Below are positions 24,472 through 36,659 of a stretch of DNA of 64,000 nucleotides, one piece after another. The notes under the pieces were generated by a model. It did not search any database and was not told the origin of the DNA. It saw only the letters and a list, made by a program, of their open reading frames with translations. Numbering within the stretch: the stretch's first letter is position 1; each line of letters begins with the position of its first letter. Origin of the DNA: Saccharina japonica. Taxonomy: Eukaryota > Sar > Phaeophyceae > Laminariales > Laminariaceae. A program made the translations under genes and the position numbers. The DNA is taken from positions 281,555 to 345,554 of the forward strand of contig MEHQ01003804.1 in NCBI GenBank assembly GCA_008828725.1. The letters are read 5' to 3'.

Positions 24472-24704
24472 ATATACTTCGTATAGCATCCGCCTTTACA
24501 GCGTTTCTCGTGCTGCAAAATGTGCCGGAGCCATCTGGTAGCGAAACAAATTCGGTGAACGTAACATTTTTTCGCCTACCTATGCCCCTTATACCTGGTA
24601 TTGTGTAGGTCGAGCTCGGCATACACGTATTTTTCAAAAATGATTTTTGTTTCCTTCAGTACCTCTCGAAGGTTACTCCAAATGTAGAAACACAATAATC
24701 TCTG

Positions 24705-25208
24705 CTAACACTTGGCTAACACTGAGTGTGTACCGAGCCCTATTCGAATAGCAATACTTAACACCGCATGAACCAAGTCCGGAGTGTACACTTTGTTTGT
24801 AGGATTGAAGATCGGAATTACGACACACTGAGACAGGGCATGTGAATTTCCTGTGGTTACTGCAAAACAAATTGGATGATCGTATCGAAACCAATCCTCA
24901 CCTTCTGTAATACCACTCTGACTCGGAGTATAAGAACCGTTAGTACTCCAAACGTTGATCGAAGTGGTCCTTATGTTTAGGGCCATAGTGGTGTTATATT
25001 ACGGCTGCACTTCATCACACCATCCAATAGGCATACCTCGCATCACAAGCAATCGATGCGTCCAGTCTACACATCCGTCGCTACTCTTGAGCGTCTTTTC
25101 CCTACGATGTGCACCACGCGTGAGTCTTTGCATTGTTGCAAGAGTGTGGTTTGGATTCCCAACGAACACGATCTTACGCGTGTTGCCTATGATGCATCTC
25201 CCAAACAA
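24705..25208 (-). other. Unidentified open stretch, possible decayed coding sequence
   Basis: Two neighbouring open stretches in the same minus-strand frame give protein-like translations with balanced composition, including TEGEDWFRYDHP and ALSQCVVIPIFNPTNKVYTP. I do not recognise the family. Its neighbours are repeats only. It could be part of a degraded mobile element or a decayed host gene. No start, splice site or promoter can be supported. Confidence 0.25.
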
Positions 25209-25697
25209 TTGTCCGTGTTGAGTATGCTCGTGTACTCTATGTGACGATGGTTATCCAACAGGTGCTTGTTCATCCCTGGTCCTTTTCGTTGCCAACCATT
25301 CTCGGACTGAGGATGGGCACCATACACATACTCATACAACAACACTCATACCGAACATAGTGTAGGTTCCATCTGTTCGTCCCGCCAAGAACTCCGTTGT
25401 ATGAACTCACCGCGACCCACCCAACCATACGAGGAGAATGTAGATATGGCCGCTTATACTCTGGTTTAGGGCCTGATTATGAATCAAAATTGTACCTGGT
25501 ACTTGAATTTGAAATTCGTATATATTCGGTTTTGATTCGGGTGTATTTCTATCTATATTCAAATATTGGCGGTCGGGTTTTGAAGATAAATGTCTGGAAC
25601 TGAGTGGTTCCATCAATAATTTTTATTGGATGTGACCATCTGGTTTGGGTTTTACTATAACTTGGAAGCACCCGTGGTATTTTTCGGTACGTTTTGC

Positions 25698-26616
25698 TAC
25701 AGTAGTAACCATCTGAGAACGGTACTTTTTTTTTGTGGGTTCTGCCGATGGCTGTACTGAAAGAACCAAGGCGACAATTCACACGCGGTTTGTGTCCAAC
25801 AATGCCCTGAGTGAAAATGAAAATTCGTGTTCGCGTCGATCTTTATATTTTTCAGTTTTGCTTTAGTTATAGCCTTGAAAGGCTATTTTTGGTAAGGATT
25901 TCAAATGGTCAATTTTCAATATATTTATTTTCGGCTGGCTCAGGAAACCACATTCTAGACCCGATATTGAAAATGTGTTCCCGGAGGATTGTGGTGACAA
26001 GCTATACGATCATCACACAAGTTGTATTGTAGTAAAATATCCATTTTTGATGGCGCTGAAAATGTTTCCGTTTTGGGTTTAATTCCTTACTGATTGAAAA
26101 TGTGTTCCCGGAGGATTGTGGTGACAAGCTATACGATCATCATACAAGTTGTATTGTAGTAAAATATCCATTTTTGATGGCGCTGAAAATTTTTCCGTTT
26201 TCGGTTTTTTTCCTTACTGACAGTAAGGAATTAACCCCAAAACGGAAAAAATTTTCAGCGCCATCAAAAATGGATATTTTACTACAATACAACTTGTATG
26301 ATGATCGTATAGCTAATCACCACAATCCTCCGGGAACACATTTTCAATATCGGGTCTAGAATATGGTTTCCTGAGCCAGCCGAAATTAAATATATTGAAA
26401 ATTGGCCATTTGCAATCCTTACCAAAAATAGCCTTTCAAGGCTATAACTAAAGCAAAACTGAAAAATATAAAAATCGACGCGAACGCGAATTTTCATTTT
26501 CACTCAGGGCATTGTTGGACACAACCGGCGTGTGAATTGTCGCCTTGGTTATTTCAGTACAGCCATCGGCAGAACCCACAAAAAAAAAGTACCGTTCTCA
26601 GATGGTTACTACTGTA
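25698..26616. mobile_element. ~0.92-kb foldback element
   Basis: The left arm (25698-26220) and right arm (26222-26616) are inverted copies at more than 90% identity by eye. They close at a perfect centre, TTCCTTACTGACAGTAAGGA, at 26211-26231. The left arm has an extra tandem copy of a ~128-bp inner unit (TTGAAAATGTGTTCCCGGAG at about 25968 and 26095). The mirrored open frames of 73 codons in each arm are a by-product of the symmetry. The outer tips share TACAGTAGTAACC. The flanks show no obvious duplication. Confidence 0.8.
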
Positions 26617-26989
26617 CATCGACATGAATTCGCAAATTCTTTGGGGAATTCCGGGAAATGCAGTACAGGGCTTTACTGAGTACAGTAGTTTTTTATTCGT
26701 TTATTTATTTCACTCGTGTAACAGCTACTCCATCGTATCCGGGACCCCAACGTTCCGCAATTTCTATAATTGCGTCTTTGTATTAAGTGAGATCCACCGA
26801 GAGCGATGTTCATAGCCGCCTTGTTTGTTTTTTGTTTTTCTCACGAAGTTAACCATGCCAAGTACTGATCGTAGCTACTAAATATTTTTGTTTTGTTTTG
26901 TTTTGGGCGTTGGTAGATCTACTAGTGTCGTAGCTTTTATACGGCCGTCACCGACTCGAATTTCGTAGGCAGATCGGACGTGGCCCAAG

Positions 26990-29372
26990 CAATTTACTTG
27001 TTTAGGTCCCGACTGCATTTTGCAGTCGGTTCGAAGGTGAGACCTGCTTCTTGCGGAGTTTTGAACAAGCTTTCGTCAGTGTATTCCAAAGTGGATAAGC
27101 AACGAATGCTGTCGTCAATATAGACGAGGAGACTAATATTAAGACCAAGGTGTGCAAACGCTGACAATGACACCATTCGAGCTAGAGAACAGGCGTACTG
27201 GCAATGAATGCCAAAAGGGTGTATTTTTAAAACCCATTCACCATTCCGCGCCACGAACTTTGAAGGTGATTTTGTCTTCTTCGGATGGTTCTACCGGTAT
27301 TTAGTGGTGGGCGTTTCGCACATCACAGACCGTCATGATTTTCGAGTCTGGTACATACAGCAGTATCGATATGAGCTGTCATATCTGGCATAGGACAAGA
27401 TTTGCGCGCATCATGTTTGGTGATGGTGGATCTATTTCCTACGCAGAACTAAGGTTCTGTCGGATTTTGCCACTATTGATACTGTTTAACCCAATGGGCT
27501 CGGACGTTGTTCAATAATCCGGTCCTTTCCATGTAATTATCCCATTAAATTTCGTCGATAACCTGTTCTTGTACACATGGGTTTGTGCGATAGGCAGATT
27601 GTTCAACACGTAGTGAGTTGTGAGTAGAGGTGGGCACCGGGAGGCGAAAAAACAAAAACGAAAACCGGAGAACGAGGCGTTATTATCACAACAGAAAACC
27701 AGATAAAACCGGGTTTTTTCAGCCGGTTTTAACCGGTTTTCGGAAAACCGGTTAAAACCGGATGGTAACGTGAAACGCCTCCAAATCATTGAACACGACG
27801 GCATGTTTGGGTGAAAAACGTGCTGTTTACATGTGGATTCCGGGCCACAACCATAGCATACGGGGTGGCGTGATTTCAAGGAATAAAACATTGTTGTGAA
27901 GAAGACATTGCCGGTGCACAGGTACTATACGTATACCTACTGGTTACTATTAATAGGGCGTTCTTCGCGATTACTTGCTTCTTGTCTTTTTTTCCTATGC
28001 CTTGCAGATCAGCGTATTAGGAGGGCTTTCCTGCGCGCGCTTTAACTACACTAAAACCAAGTCAAAATATCCACACTAATTTCGAGATAAAAATCCCCAC
28101 TATTTTTTAATATATTTTGTTTTCAGACTAAAATCAACATTTTTTTAAAGTGTAAAACAAGTGAAAGTATATTATACAGTTGCCGTACGTGCAAGTTTTG
28201 ATACCTTGGCATGGTATATGTTTTGATTAGTATGACAACTATAACACGTCAGCAGAGAATCTGCTGTTTAGAGCAAGGTTGATGCACACACTTACACGTA
28301 TGTATGCATGATACCATATACCAGGTATAACACTACTACTACGACTGCTGTGTGTATCCCATTATTATTAATAGTACTGGTGATGGTTTCATTCGGTACA
28401 GAAACAGTGAAAAAGTTGTCCGGTCTTATCCGGTTTTCATCCGTTTTATCCGTTTTTTATTCGTTTTATCCGTTTTTTATCCGGTTTTAAACCGGTTTTA
28501 AACGGATTAAAACCGGTTTTATTCGGTTTCATCCGGTTTTCGGTTAACCGGTTTAAACCGGCGAAAAAAACCGCGATTCTGTTTTTCCAAAACCGGATAC
28601 TCGTACACGCCTGCTGGGTTTCCAAAAACCGGTTTAAACCGTTTTTTTTTTACCGGTGCCCACCTCTAGTTGTGAGGGAATCCTGCCCCCTTTGATGATT
28701 GAGCGTCATTGCTTGTCACAATGAACGGTTCTCTAAGCGCGGCAGTTTTATTTTTTCTCTGGCGCCTTCTTGCTGTGTCTGCATCGACTACCTTTTCATG
28801 TCTCATCATGGCGGTGTGCGTACAGCTTTTGTTTTCCTCAGGAAAGCATGTACCGATATCACATCTCCAGTCAGTCGTACCACAGAGCATTCTGTTGCGT
28901 CAGTGTCTGCTTGAAAGGGTTGAAAATAGCGATACGTTGCTTTTACTTTTTTTTCTGAGATATGTATATTTTCTTGGAAGGGTATCTCTTCCCTGTGCCA
29001 ACTTAGCACAGCACCGAAGGCTCCTGTAACGCTATCGTCAAGCAACACGTTAGCACGGCCCAGGGAGGGGGGGGGGGGGGTACAAGTACTTCTGGAAGAA
29101 GATTTATCGTACTGCGCTGATAAAATTGATAGCGCCGCGAGGAATCTGTCGATTTGTACAGATTCGTCCAACGTTGGGTGAACACGATCGAATTTTGGTA
29201 CAACGAATGAATGGACGTTCACAGCAGTTTTGCCGATTGTAATTTTTATCAACCGTCTGCTGCGGCTTTTTTTTCTGGGGAGACTCAAACGACTTGAACA
29301 CATATTTATGTCATTGTATTTTGTATTGTCTACAAGGTTCTCGGGGCAGCGGGTTATATCGTGTATACCCAC
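26990..29372 (-). mobile_element. Ty3/gypsy LTR-retrotransposon remnant C (reverse transcriptase region)
   Basis: Minus-strand translation of 26994-27254 gives LLVYIDDSI, the YIDD catalytic box of a gypsy-type reverse transcriptase. It is preceded by a HPFGIHC motif (the usual MPFGL position) and followed by QEAGLTFEP, which fits the conserved post-YxDD region. To the right, beyond an inserted hAT-like element (27625-28668), an open minus-strand stretch 28806-29372 may be an upstream part of the same element, though I cannot name a domain in it. The fossil is broken in several places; no LTRs were recognised. Confidence 0.75.
27625..28668. mobile_element. 1044-bp hAT-like non-autonomous transposon
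   Basis: Perfect 16-bp terminal inverted repeats are present: TAGAGGTGGGCACCGG at 27625-27640 and its complement at 28653-28668. They are flanked by an exact 8-bp duplication, GTTGTGAG, at 27617-27624 and 28669-28676. An 8-bp duplication and a TAGAGGTGGGCA-type end are hAT hallmarks. The inside is non-coding and packed with CCGGTTTAAACCGG and TTTATCCGTTTT motifs, typical subterminal repetition. The insertion target is gypsy remnant C. Relatives lie at 1545 and 4680. Confidence 0.92.
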
Positions 29373-29842
29373 TAAAGTATTATGTGTGAAAGCAGTCAGG
29401 TGGCTCTATTAATATTAATCGGCCATGGTCGTCATTGTCGACCGTTCCTGTAAAAACATGTATAATAGCGTTGCAGGAGAAAACGTGCGTTTCAAAGTTT
29501 TTCTTTTTCTTTTTCTTATTTTCTGAGCTCCGCACTTGTTTTATTTTTTATTCCCTGCTGTTGATGAAGCCGTGCCTTTGTGATGCTGAGATTTGTTTTA
29601 TCTGAGCCGCGCACTGGTTTCTTAATTCCTTAAAAACTCGTGCCACATATTTGGGGACAGTGTGGATTGTGTTTTTCAGTTCTGGTTGTATTAACACTGG
29701 TATTGCCGTCGCAGTCTGCAAACCTACTTGGGTACCTACGTCTGGTCCTCCTACATCTACAGGGAACCTATGACACTATTAATAGAGTGTTTGCGCAAAA
29801 GTCTTTTCAGAAAATATTTTTCTGGACGCTAAACAAAGTGAA
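29373..29842. other. Unassigned stretch
   Basis: No gene recognised. A phrase CCTTAAAAACTCGTGCCACA followed by TATTTGGGGACA (about 29628-29660) resembles the ends of the piggyBac-like family at 47271-48356. CTATTAATAG occurs at 29776-29785. Confidence 0.35.
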
Positions 29843-31409
29843 TTGGGCAATGGTCGTTTGGGGGTATACCCCCTGGCTTTACGGCCATTTGGGGGTAGGG
29901 TCAAAATGCGCCCGCGGAACGCGCTCCCGCGGGCCCAAACAGGCCTCAAACGCCATTCCGAAGCCCTGGCGAGATGCCTGAAGCCCATGCCAAGCACGCA
30001 CACAACTTTTATTTTTTTTTCAGGCACGTCCTTGGGCCTAACGGGACGGCGGCGCACGAGGGAGCAAACGAAGTCCCCCCTTTGACCACATCTTGGGGGG
30101 AGATAACCCCACGTACCTACAAAATTTATCTACTCCCCCCGATTGACCACTTTTTTCACCCCGTTTGACCCTAAACCATACCCCCTTTTGACCATCTGCG
30201 ACAGCTTCAAAAACGACTACAGCAGTACGTATCCAAGTCACCGCCCAACAGCCCGAATAGATCACGGGACGGAATACCCAGAACTTGCGAGTAGTCGGGA
30301 TCGTTTGCCTCCCAAGAAATAAATTTCGGCACAACTATACAAATCAAATCATTATAGACGATATGAAGATATCGGCTCGTCTGAGAAAACATGACGGTGA
30401 TGGGGGAATCAGAACACATACGAGTACGTGTATACTCGGCGTATGGGTCGTGAGTTGCTGGGTGCTTGGTGCTTGGTGCTTCGTTCCTGGGTGCTGTGGG
30501 TCATGGGTGCGCGGTGTTGGGTTGTTGGACGGGAGGGTTCTTTGGGACACGAGCAACATCAGGCGCTACGACGGTCGTTAGTCTTCTTGAGAAGTGCTTT
30601 CCTCCTGTCCCCAACGTATCCATCCCCGACGGCAGGCTGGTGTGTTCGAGTACAGATCGCCAGGATCACACCCAGCAACCAAGCACCAAGCACCAAGCAC
30701 CCAGCAACCCACGACCCATACGCCGAGTATATACGTATGTGTTCTGATTCCCCCATCACCATAGCAACCAAGCACCAAGCACCAAGCACCCAGCAACTCA
30801 CGACCCATACGCCGAGTATACACGTACTCGTATGTGTTCTGATTCCCCCATCACCGTCATGTTTTCTCAGAAGAGCCGATATCTTCATATCGTCTATAAA
30901 GATGTGATTTGTATAGTTGTGCCGAAATTTATTTCTTGGGACGCAAACGATCCCGACTACTCGCAAGTTCTGGATGTTCCGTCCCGTGGTCTGTTCGGGC
31001 TGTTGGGCGATGACGACGCGGATACGTACTGCTGTAGTCGTTTTTGAAGCTGTCACAGATGGTCAAAAGGGGGTATGGTTTCGGTCAAACGGGGTGAAAA
31101 AAGTGGTCAATCGGGGGGAGTAGATAAATTTAGTAGGTACGTGGGGTTATCCCCCCCCAAGAGGTGGTCAAAGGGGGGACTTCGTTTGCTCCCTCGTGCG
31201 CCGCCGTCCCGTTAGGCCCAAGGACGTGCCTGAAAAAAAAAAAAAGTTGTGTGCGTGCTGGGCATGGGCTTCGGGCATCTCGCCAGGGCTTCGGAATGGC
31301 GTTTGAGGCCTGTTTGGGCCCGCGGGAGCGCGTTCCGCGGGCGCATTTTGACCCTACCCCCAAATGGCCGTAAAACCAGGGGGTATACCCCCAAATGACC
31401 ATTGCCCAA
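29843..31409. mobile_element. 1567-bp long-inverted-repeat transposon
   Basis: Terminal inverted repeats begin TTGGGCAATGGTC and are flanked by an exact 5-bp duplication, GTGAA (29838-29842 and 31410-31414). The arms are about 0.6 kb each (29843 to about 30480, and about 30770 to 31409) and close in identity. Both tips carry GGGGGTATACCCCC. The centre has AGCACCAAGCACC-type short repeats and a partial second copy of the inner arm end. Each arm has a 70-codon open frame (30207-30419 minus, 30832-31047 plus) with closely similar translations beginning MCSDSPITVMFSQ; no family is recognised. The superfamily is undetermined. Confidence 0.85.
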
Positions 31410-31789
31410 GTGAATTTCCTTTCCCTCACGATTTCTTAGTGTTTGCGCAAAAGCAAATAAAAAAAAAGACTTTGCAAACCCTTCATGCCGTATGAAACAG
31501 CGAAGCGGGTGAGCACGGGGAGACAAAAAAGAAGAAACAAAAAGGAATTCTTAGACCAGCACAGTACGAACGTACGTATGTACGTAAGACTCGTGGTACC
31601 AGGTACCAGGTGCATCCTATAGCAAAAACAGCAATAAATACAAGCCAGCGTATATATCAACAGCAACAGCAACCCAGCATCGGCGGCAGCCGCTGTATAC
31701 CCAGATAGCAAGCAGAAGCAGCAGCAGCACAGTTAGCAGCAGCTACTCGTATTGTCTTAGGGGTGGCTAGGGTCAGCAGCAGCGGCAGC

Positions 31790-32565
31790 AACTCAACAGC
31801 AGTAGTAGCTCAGCAGCAGCAGCAGCTCAGCAGCAAGCGGCTTCTGTTTTTGCAACTTTCAAAGCATGGGATCAGCTGTTTTTTCTTATTATTGTGCTGC
31901 TGCTGAGCTTCGCTGTTCCAGCCTACGCGTGCCAATGCTACGATTCAAGCACGCCCGATCCCCTCCCACATCGGCGCAGTCGCCTCCGCGCCCGCCGCCG
32001 CCGCGCCGCCGCCGCTGCTGCTGCTGCTGCTGTAGCTGTAGCTGCTGTGCTGCCACCACCACGGTCGTGTTACGGAGATGGTACACAAGACTTTTCATGC
32101 TGTATCATAGGGAGGTATACAGGCAGCACGTACGAGTACCAATTTCTGAACGAGGCACCTTTCACGACGACACTAAGTGGGCGGGTGCCGCAGCAGCGGC
32201 CCGCCGTGACAGCCGAACGCCACTCGTCCGTGCCATACCCCAGCCTACACCTTTTGAGCCTCGGTGCGCTCCGCGGTTAGTTGCCGTGTTGTGAGTAGCA
32301 GCGCTTTTGTCGGGTGTGCAAGGTACGGCTCCCGGTGGTGTCGATGAGACCCAGTGCGTCGGGTAAAATATCGGTACGTTGTACGCCAATGAACAGAGAG
32401 CACAAAAAGTACCGCAAATTTTGGCCAAATCGTTACTTCTGAAAAGTATTTTCAGGTCGTGTTTTTCAGAAAAATACCGCTAAGTTTTACCGCGGGTCAA
32501 TTTTTGGAAAAGTATTTTTCTAAAAAGTATTTTGCGCAAGCACTCTCCTACTAGAGCTAGTACAG
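31790..32565 (+). repeat. CAG-headed ~0.8-kb dispersed repeat, copy 2
   Basis: This is a diverged copy of 6230-7060, with the same order of CAG-rich head, hydrophobic-coding stretch, GC-rich middle and AAAAAGTACCGCAAATTTTG tail. One frame reads into LLLSFAVPAYAC, which looks like a secretion signal, but it is entered only from a GTG or from within the CAG run. Neither copy preserves the frame, so I treat this as a repeat rather than a gene. Confidence 0.6.
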
Positions 32566-32679
32566 TCTGTCGCTTGAGTATCTGCTTTCCTAAGGTTGCT
32601 GAATAGAGGTTCGACAGTCGTCATACGACGCGATATTTTATCTTGTCCATCTGAGCTACCGTATAACACGGAAAAACGA

Positions 32680-34400
32680 ACACCACGGTGATAATGAGGA
32701 GCTATTGATGCGAGAAGGGCGCTAGCCCTTCGAGCATCAATAGATGCTCTTCCTAATGGGTTGGGTATCTGCCCGTGGGAGTGTACCCCCCTGGTCGCGA
32801 ACGGACACAAACAGACAAAAAACAGTTCTGAAAGCTGCCACAGCGTGGCTTTATTTAAAGAATCCTTAATATTGAGGTTTGTCCGTCCCTCGCACTTCGC
32901 ACTTCGTTCGCTTTGCTTTTTTTTGGCGCGCGACGCGTACACTCAACCGATTCAGACACGCTCGGGACTGATAGAGGCCCGCTATTTGTGCCGACCGTCC
33001 TGTGCTGCTCGTGTCGAAAGCCGTGCCGAGATCGGAGAGCTAGGCGGTAGTGACTGTCATAATAGGTACCACAGCAATGACAATACAGACGAGTCTCTGA
33101 AATAATGCATTATTCCGTTTTCGATGACTGTCCTCAAAAGACGTAAAACGCGGTATAACTAATGCGTAGCAACTACTAATAGCAGTTGTACAGTATTAAT
33201 AGCAACGATGAGCATTACCACAAGAAAACACACGAAACACCCCATCACCACCACCACACCAACACCACACCACCACCACACCACCACTACCATCACCACC
33301 ACCACCACCACCAAACACCATCACCACCCGCACCGCCACTACCACCTAGTAGCTATATGGAAGATGCGCAGTCGTGCAATAGCTCTGTCCTGGTGGTATT
33401 GGTGTCGTGGCAGCATGTGGTGTGGTGGTGTGATGGTGTGGCTTGCCTTGTTGTGCTCTCCTTTCTCGGGAACGCAGGTACCACCAGCAGCAACACGGAA
33501 AAACGACAGTAGTACCAGCAACCATCCCCACCACCACGAACACCACAAACACCACCGCCACCAGCCGAGCAACAGGAGCACGAGAAGCTTGTTGCTTGTG
33601 GTGGCTGGTGAACGTGGTTTTAAGATGGCTAAGCTTGGTCGTATAGTTCGTGCTCCCAGCCTCCTCGATGCATGGTATAGGTGATAAGTCACACCAGACC
33701 ACCGCTGGGCTCATATTCCTGGTACGTACTCGTACAGCAGCAGCAGCAGCATTTTTTTTTTTTTTTTTTTGTCCATCCCATTTATTATCTGCTGCTGCTG
33801 CTGCTGATACCTGTACGGTTTTTGCAAACATTTTTTTTTCTTCTTTAATTTTGTTTCATTTTTTTACGATAACTTGATCTTGGAACCATTGTACCATTTT
33901 TCTTTTTATTATTATACCTGCACCTACGTACGTATTTGACCTGCCCAGTACACAGCATTGTAGTAGTACACATACATACATGATGCCCTGCCAGTTTTCG
34001 TCGTTTCCATATAATAATGCACCAACACACACAGCCCAGCGATCCACTTAATACCCACTGTACAAGGTTGTTGCGCTGACACGCATCGCTTAACAAGAAA
34101 TGTTGGTGGGTGGTGTTGGCGATGGTGGGACTACCAGCCCAGGGACCAACCGACCCACCCAGTAACTCTCTCACCCACCACGCACACCCATCAACTACTT
34201 GCCGGTCACTAAAAAAAAGGTTTCTGTGCTGACACAAATCGCTTAAAAAAAACGATCCAATCAATCACGATTGATTATTGTAGGAACACAGCAAAAGAGA
34301 AGAACCGCCAACAACGCAGTAGCTTAGTGCAGTTGGGAGTTTGACCACTTGAAGGCGTCTGTCACGCTACTCATTCAACCCGTTCTTGTAACATTTGGCA
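32680..34400 (+). repeat. Composite dispersed repeat, plus-strand copy
   Basis: The blocks lie in the order A (32690-32885), B (32885-33075), C (about 33230-33640, only about one to two units), D (about 33700-33990) and E (34040-34395). This copy is cleaner than the two at 13.4-17.7 kb, with fewer homopolymer indels. A poly-T run at about 33750-33770 followed by GTCCATCCCATTTA is the reverse of a SINE tail, so a SINE fragment is embedded in block D. No protein domain is visible. Confidence 0.7.
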
Positions 34401-34919
34401 TTTAATAATATTATCACCGGGTGTGCTGTTGTGGAGGGGTGTGCTATCTAACGTATCCCCAGTGATAAACACCATGAAATAGACCGAAAAAGCAGCGCCA
34501 ACAGAGCAAGACTTAGAACGACAGGAAAAGACAGGCAGCCGGAGCACACCAAAAGCACCTTCCAGCCAGCCGAGGCAGGTTTGTGCTCGTAGTACAGGCA
34601 GGTTCTACCAGCTAGTCGGTCTGGTACCTACTCTGTTTGCCGTCTCTTTCCTGCTTTCGTCCGCCGCGGTTTCCCTACGACCCCCCCCCACCCTCCGTCT
34701 CCATTCCCTTGGGCGCCTATGTGGGACATGACAACTTTAGTGCGTCTGGGGTCTGGGATAAGCTGTTTTTTATTTTCGGGGTCGTGCTTTATCGTGTTTG
34801 TGAGCTATTTTATGTTTTTGTCTTTCGAGTTCGTTCGCTGCGTATGTAATTATTTGGTCGTGTTACCCGAGCACTTGAAAATAGTGGGCTGCGTCCTCGC
34901 GTATCAAATTGAAACGAGT
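34401..34919. other. Unassigned stretch
   Basis: No gene, repeat boundary or motif is recognised here apart from a C-run near 34681-34690. Confidence 0.3.
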
Positions 34920-35140
34920 ATTGTGGAGAGTGCCCCACAAAAAACTCAGCCTAAACATTGCGGGGAAAACAAGGAAGTCGACAAGTATTATACTGAAGTT
35001 AGTGTGGGACACACCCCTTTCTCAAATAAGAAAGACAGCCTAAGCCCGATTTACGGTTTCTTGTAAGCGGGCCGGTACTGTAGTACGCAAATCGGCCCGG
35101 ACACTGCTGTGGGTGTGCTGGATGTAGACGGGTAGAAAGG
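34920..35140 (+). mobile_element. MITE-like repeat, family M copy 1
   Basis: The order GTGCCCCACAAAAAACTCAG, CCTAAACATT, AGTGTGGGACACACCCCTTT, CTCAAATAAGAAAG, CCCGATTT, GGGCCGGTACTGTAG and GGTGTGCTGGAT-GACGGGTA is shared with 41740-41968 in the opposite orientation. Fragments also occur at 36560-36665, 42230-42310 and 40975-41035. Ends are not defined, so the class is unknown. Confidence 0.65.
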
Positions 35141-35176
35141 ACGGAAGAACACACGCACGATCAAGGTTTCAAAAAG

Positions 35177-36522
35177 AACAGTGGCCAAAATCGGGTATAC
35201 CCGATAGGTTTGTGGCCAAAACAGGGTACCATTGTATTTTAGTGACTGCCACGAACCCAGGGCGGCATCTCATTGGCCAGCGCCGGCCACCACCAGACGC
35301 TGGCCACAAACCCGTCGGGTATACCCGATTTTGGCTACTCAACCCCCAAGAGGTACCCGATTATTACCAGGGATGCATATTTCCTCGCCCGGAACCCGAC
35401 AATTTCCGGGAAACAGCCTTTTTCAGCTTTTCGGAAAATGTTCCCCTATTTCCTCTGATTCGAGGGAAAAAATTCGTGACTTTTGGGGGGGGACAAAACT
35501 TATCATCCCCGGGTGGCCAATGCACTACATGAAGCACAAGTATAAGATGCGTTCAGGCCTTCGGACAGTCATTTTCGATAATTTTCACTCTACACTCTAC
35601 CTGCACCAGGTACACAGCATTTAATAATAGTAGCAATTGCGCACAATGCAAGTACTTCTTGTTGAGTAAATAAACGTGCATCGGTTTGAATTGATTTTTC
35701 ACTTGTCCATGTCTTCGTTTGATTTCGTCCTGCAGCCGCAGCCATTTGATACTGGAATACTAGGACTACTACTGCCGTAGTGCTGATGATAGAGAATATA
35801 CTTACGTATGTCGCGAGGTAAATCAGCAGCACAAGGGAAAAGCAGGACGTTGTTAGCATTTAAACCAGTGCGCTGCTTCGTACGCGTGTAGCGATCACGA
35901 CCTTTTTCCGCGACCAGAAAGCGATCAACGAAATCCCAGCGTCCCAGCTGCATCTGCGCCGAGTGCACCCTTTCTTTGCATTCGAATATGCTAGCTCATA
36001 TATATGATTCTATTTTATAATATTGTTTAGTATTATATATACTCCTTTGATGATTCCGCTCGCCATAACATCCAAGTCCTCTGTATGATATCTGTGTGCT
36101 ATAATAGCAGGGGCCTGTGGGCGCCTACGTAACGATCTGCTCTGCTGCACACCTTACTCGTATATAGCAGCGTTTAAAAGAAGAACAAAAAACGGGGGTT
36201 TCCATTCGATATGGAGGCGTTATTTTCTCGGGGATAGGGGACGCAAAAATAATTTCCTCTGAAAAAAAATATTACCTCGAGCCCTATTAATTTCGGGTAA
36301 TTACCGCTACCGGAAAATACGCATCCCTGATTATTACACCCATTTACCCGAAAATGACCAGGCTGTTCGACCACAACGGCCCAACAGCCCACCACGCACC
36401 AGCCGACGATTTTGACGTACCACGCCCCAGCATGCCAGCATGCGTATCACAACGTATTACGACGTATCCAGCCGATTTCCAACCTGCTACCGACGAATCC
36501 ATTTACTTGATATATATCCATG
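35177..36522 (+). mobile_element. Family P repeat, copy split by a hAT-like insertion
   Basis: Family P begins CAGTGGCCAAAATCGGGTAT and continues with GGGTACCATTGTATTTTAGT, CATCTCATTGGCCAGC, TACCCGATTATTAC, CAACAGCCCACCACGCACCA and GATATATATCCAT. In this copy the two halves are 35177-35367 and 36330-36522. The intact arrangement is seen in reverse at 37073-37415. Family P may itself be a non-autonomous DNA element, but its termini are not clear. Confidence 0.75.
35368..36329. mobile_element. 962-bp hAT-like non-autonomous transposon
   Basis: The ends CAGGGATGCATATTTCC (35368-) and GGAAAATACGCATCCCTG (-36329) form inverted repeats of about 17 bp. They are flanked by an exact 8-bp duplication, ATTATTAC (35360-35367 and 36330-36337). 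The related uninterrupted copy at 37073-37415 carries a single ATTATAAC at this point, which confirms the insertion. The inside is non-coding. It shares GGAGGCGTTATT with the other hAT-like element at 27625. Confidence 0.92.
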
Positions 36523-36659
36523 AATTGCGTGATTGGCGTTTTGTTGCTTCGGCTGATTGGCTCGGGGCCCTAAATAAGAAAGCTCAGCATTAAAAAGTGA
36601 GTTTTCGCGCGAGCCCAGGATAAGAAAGTCCGCCTGAACCCGATTTCCGGTTTCTTGTG

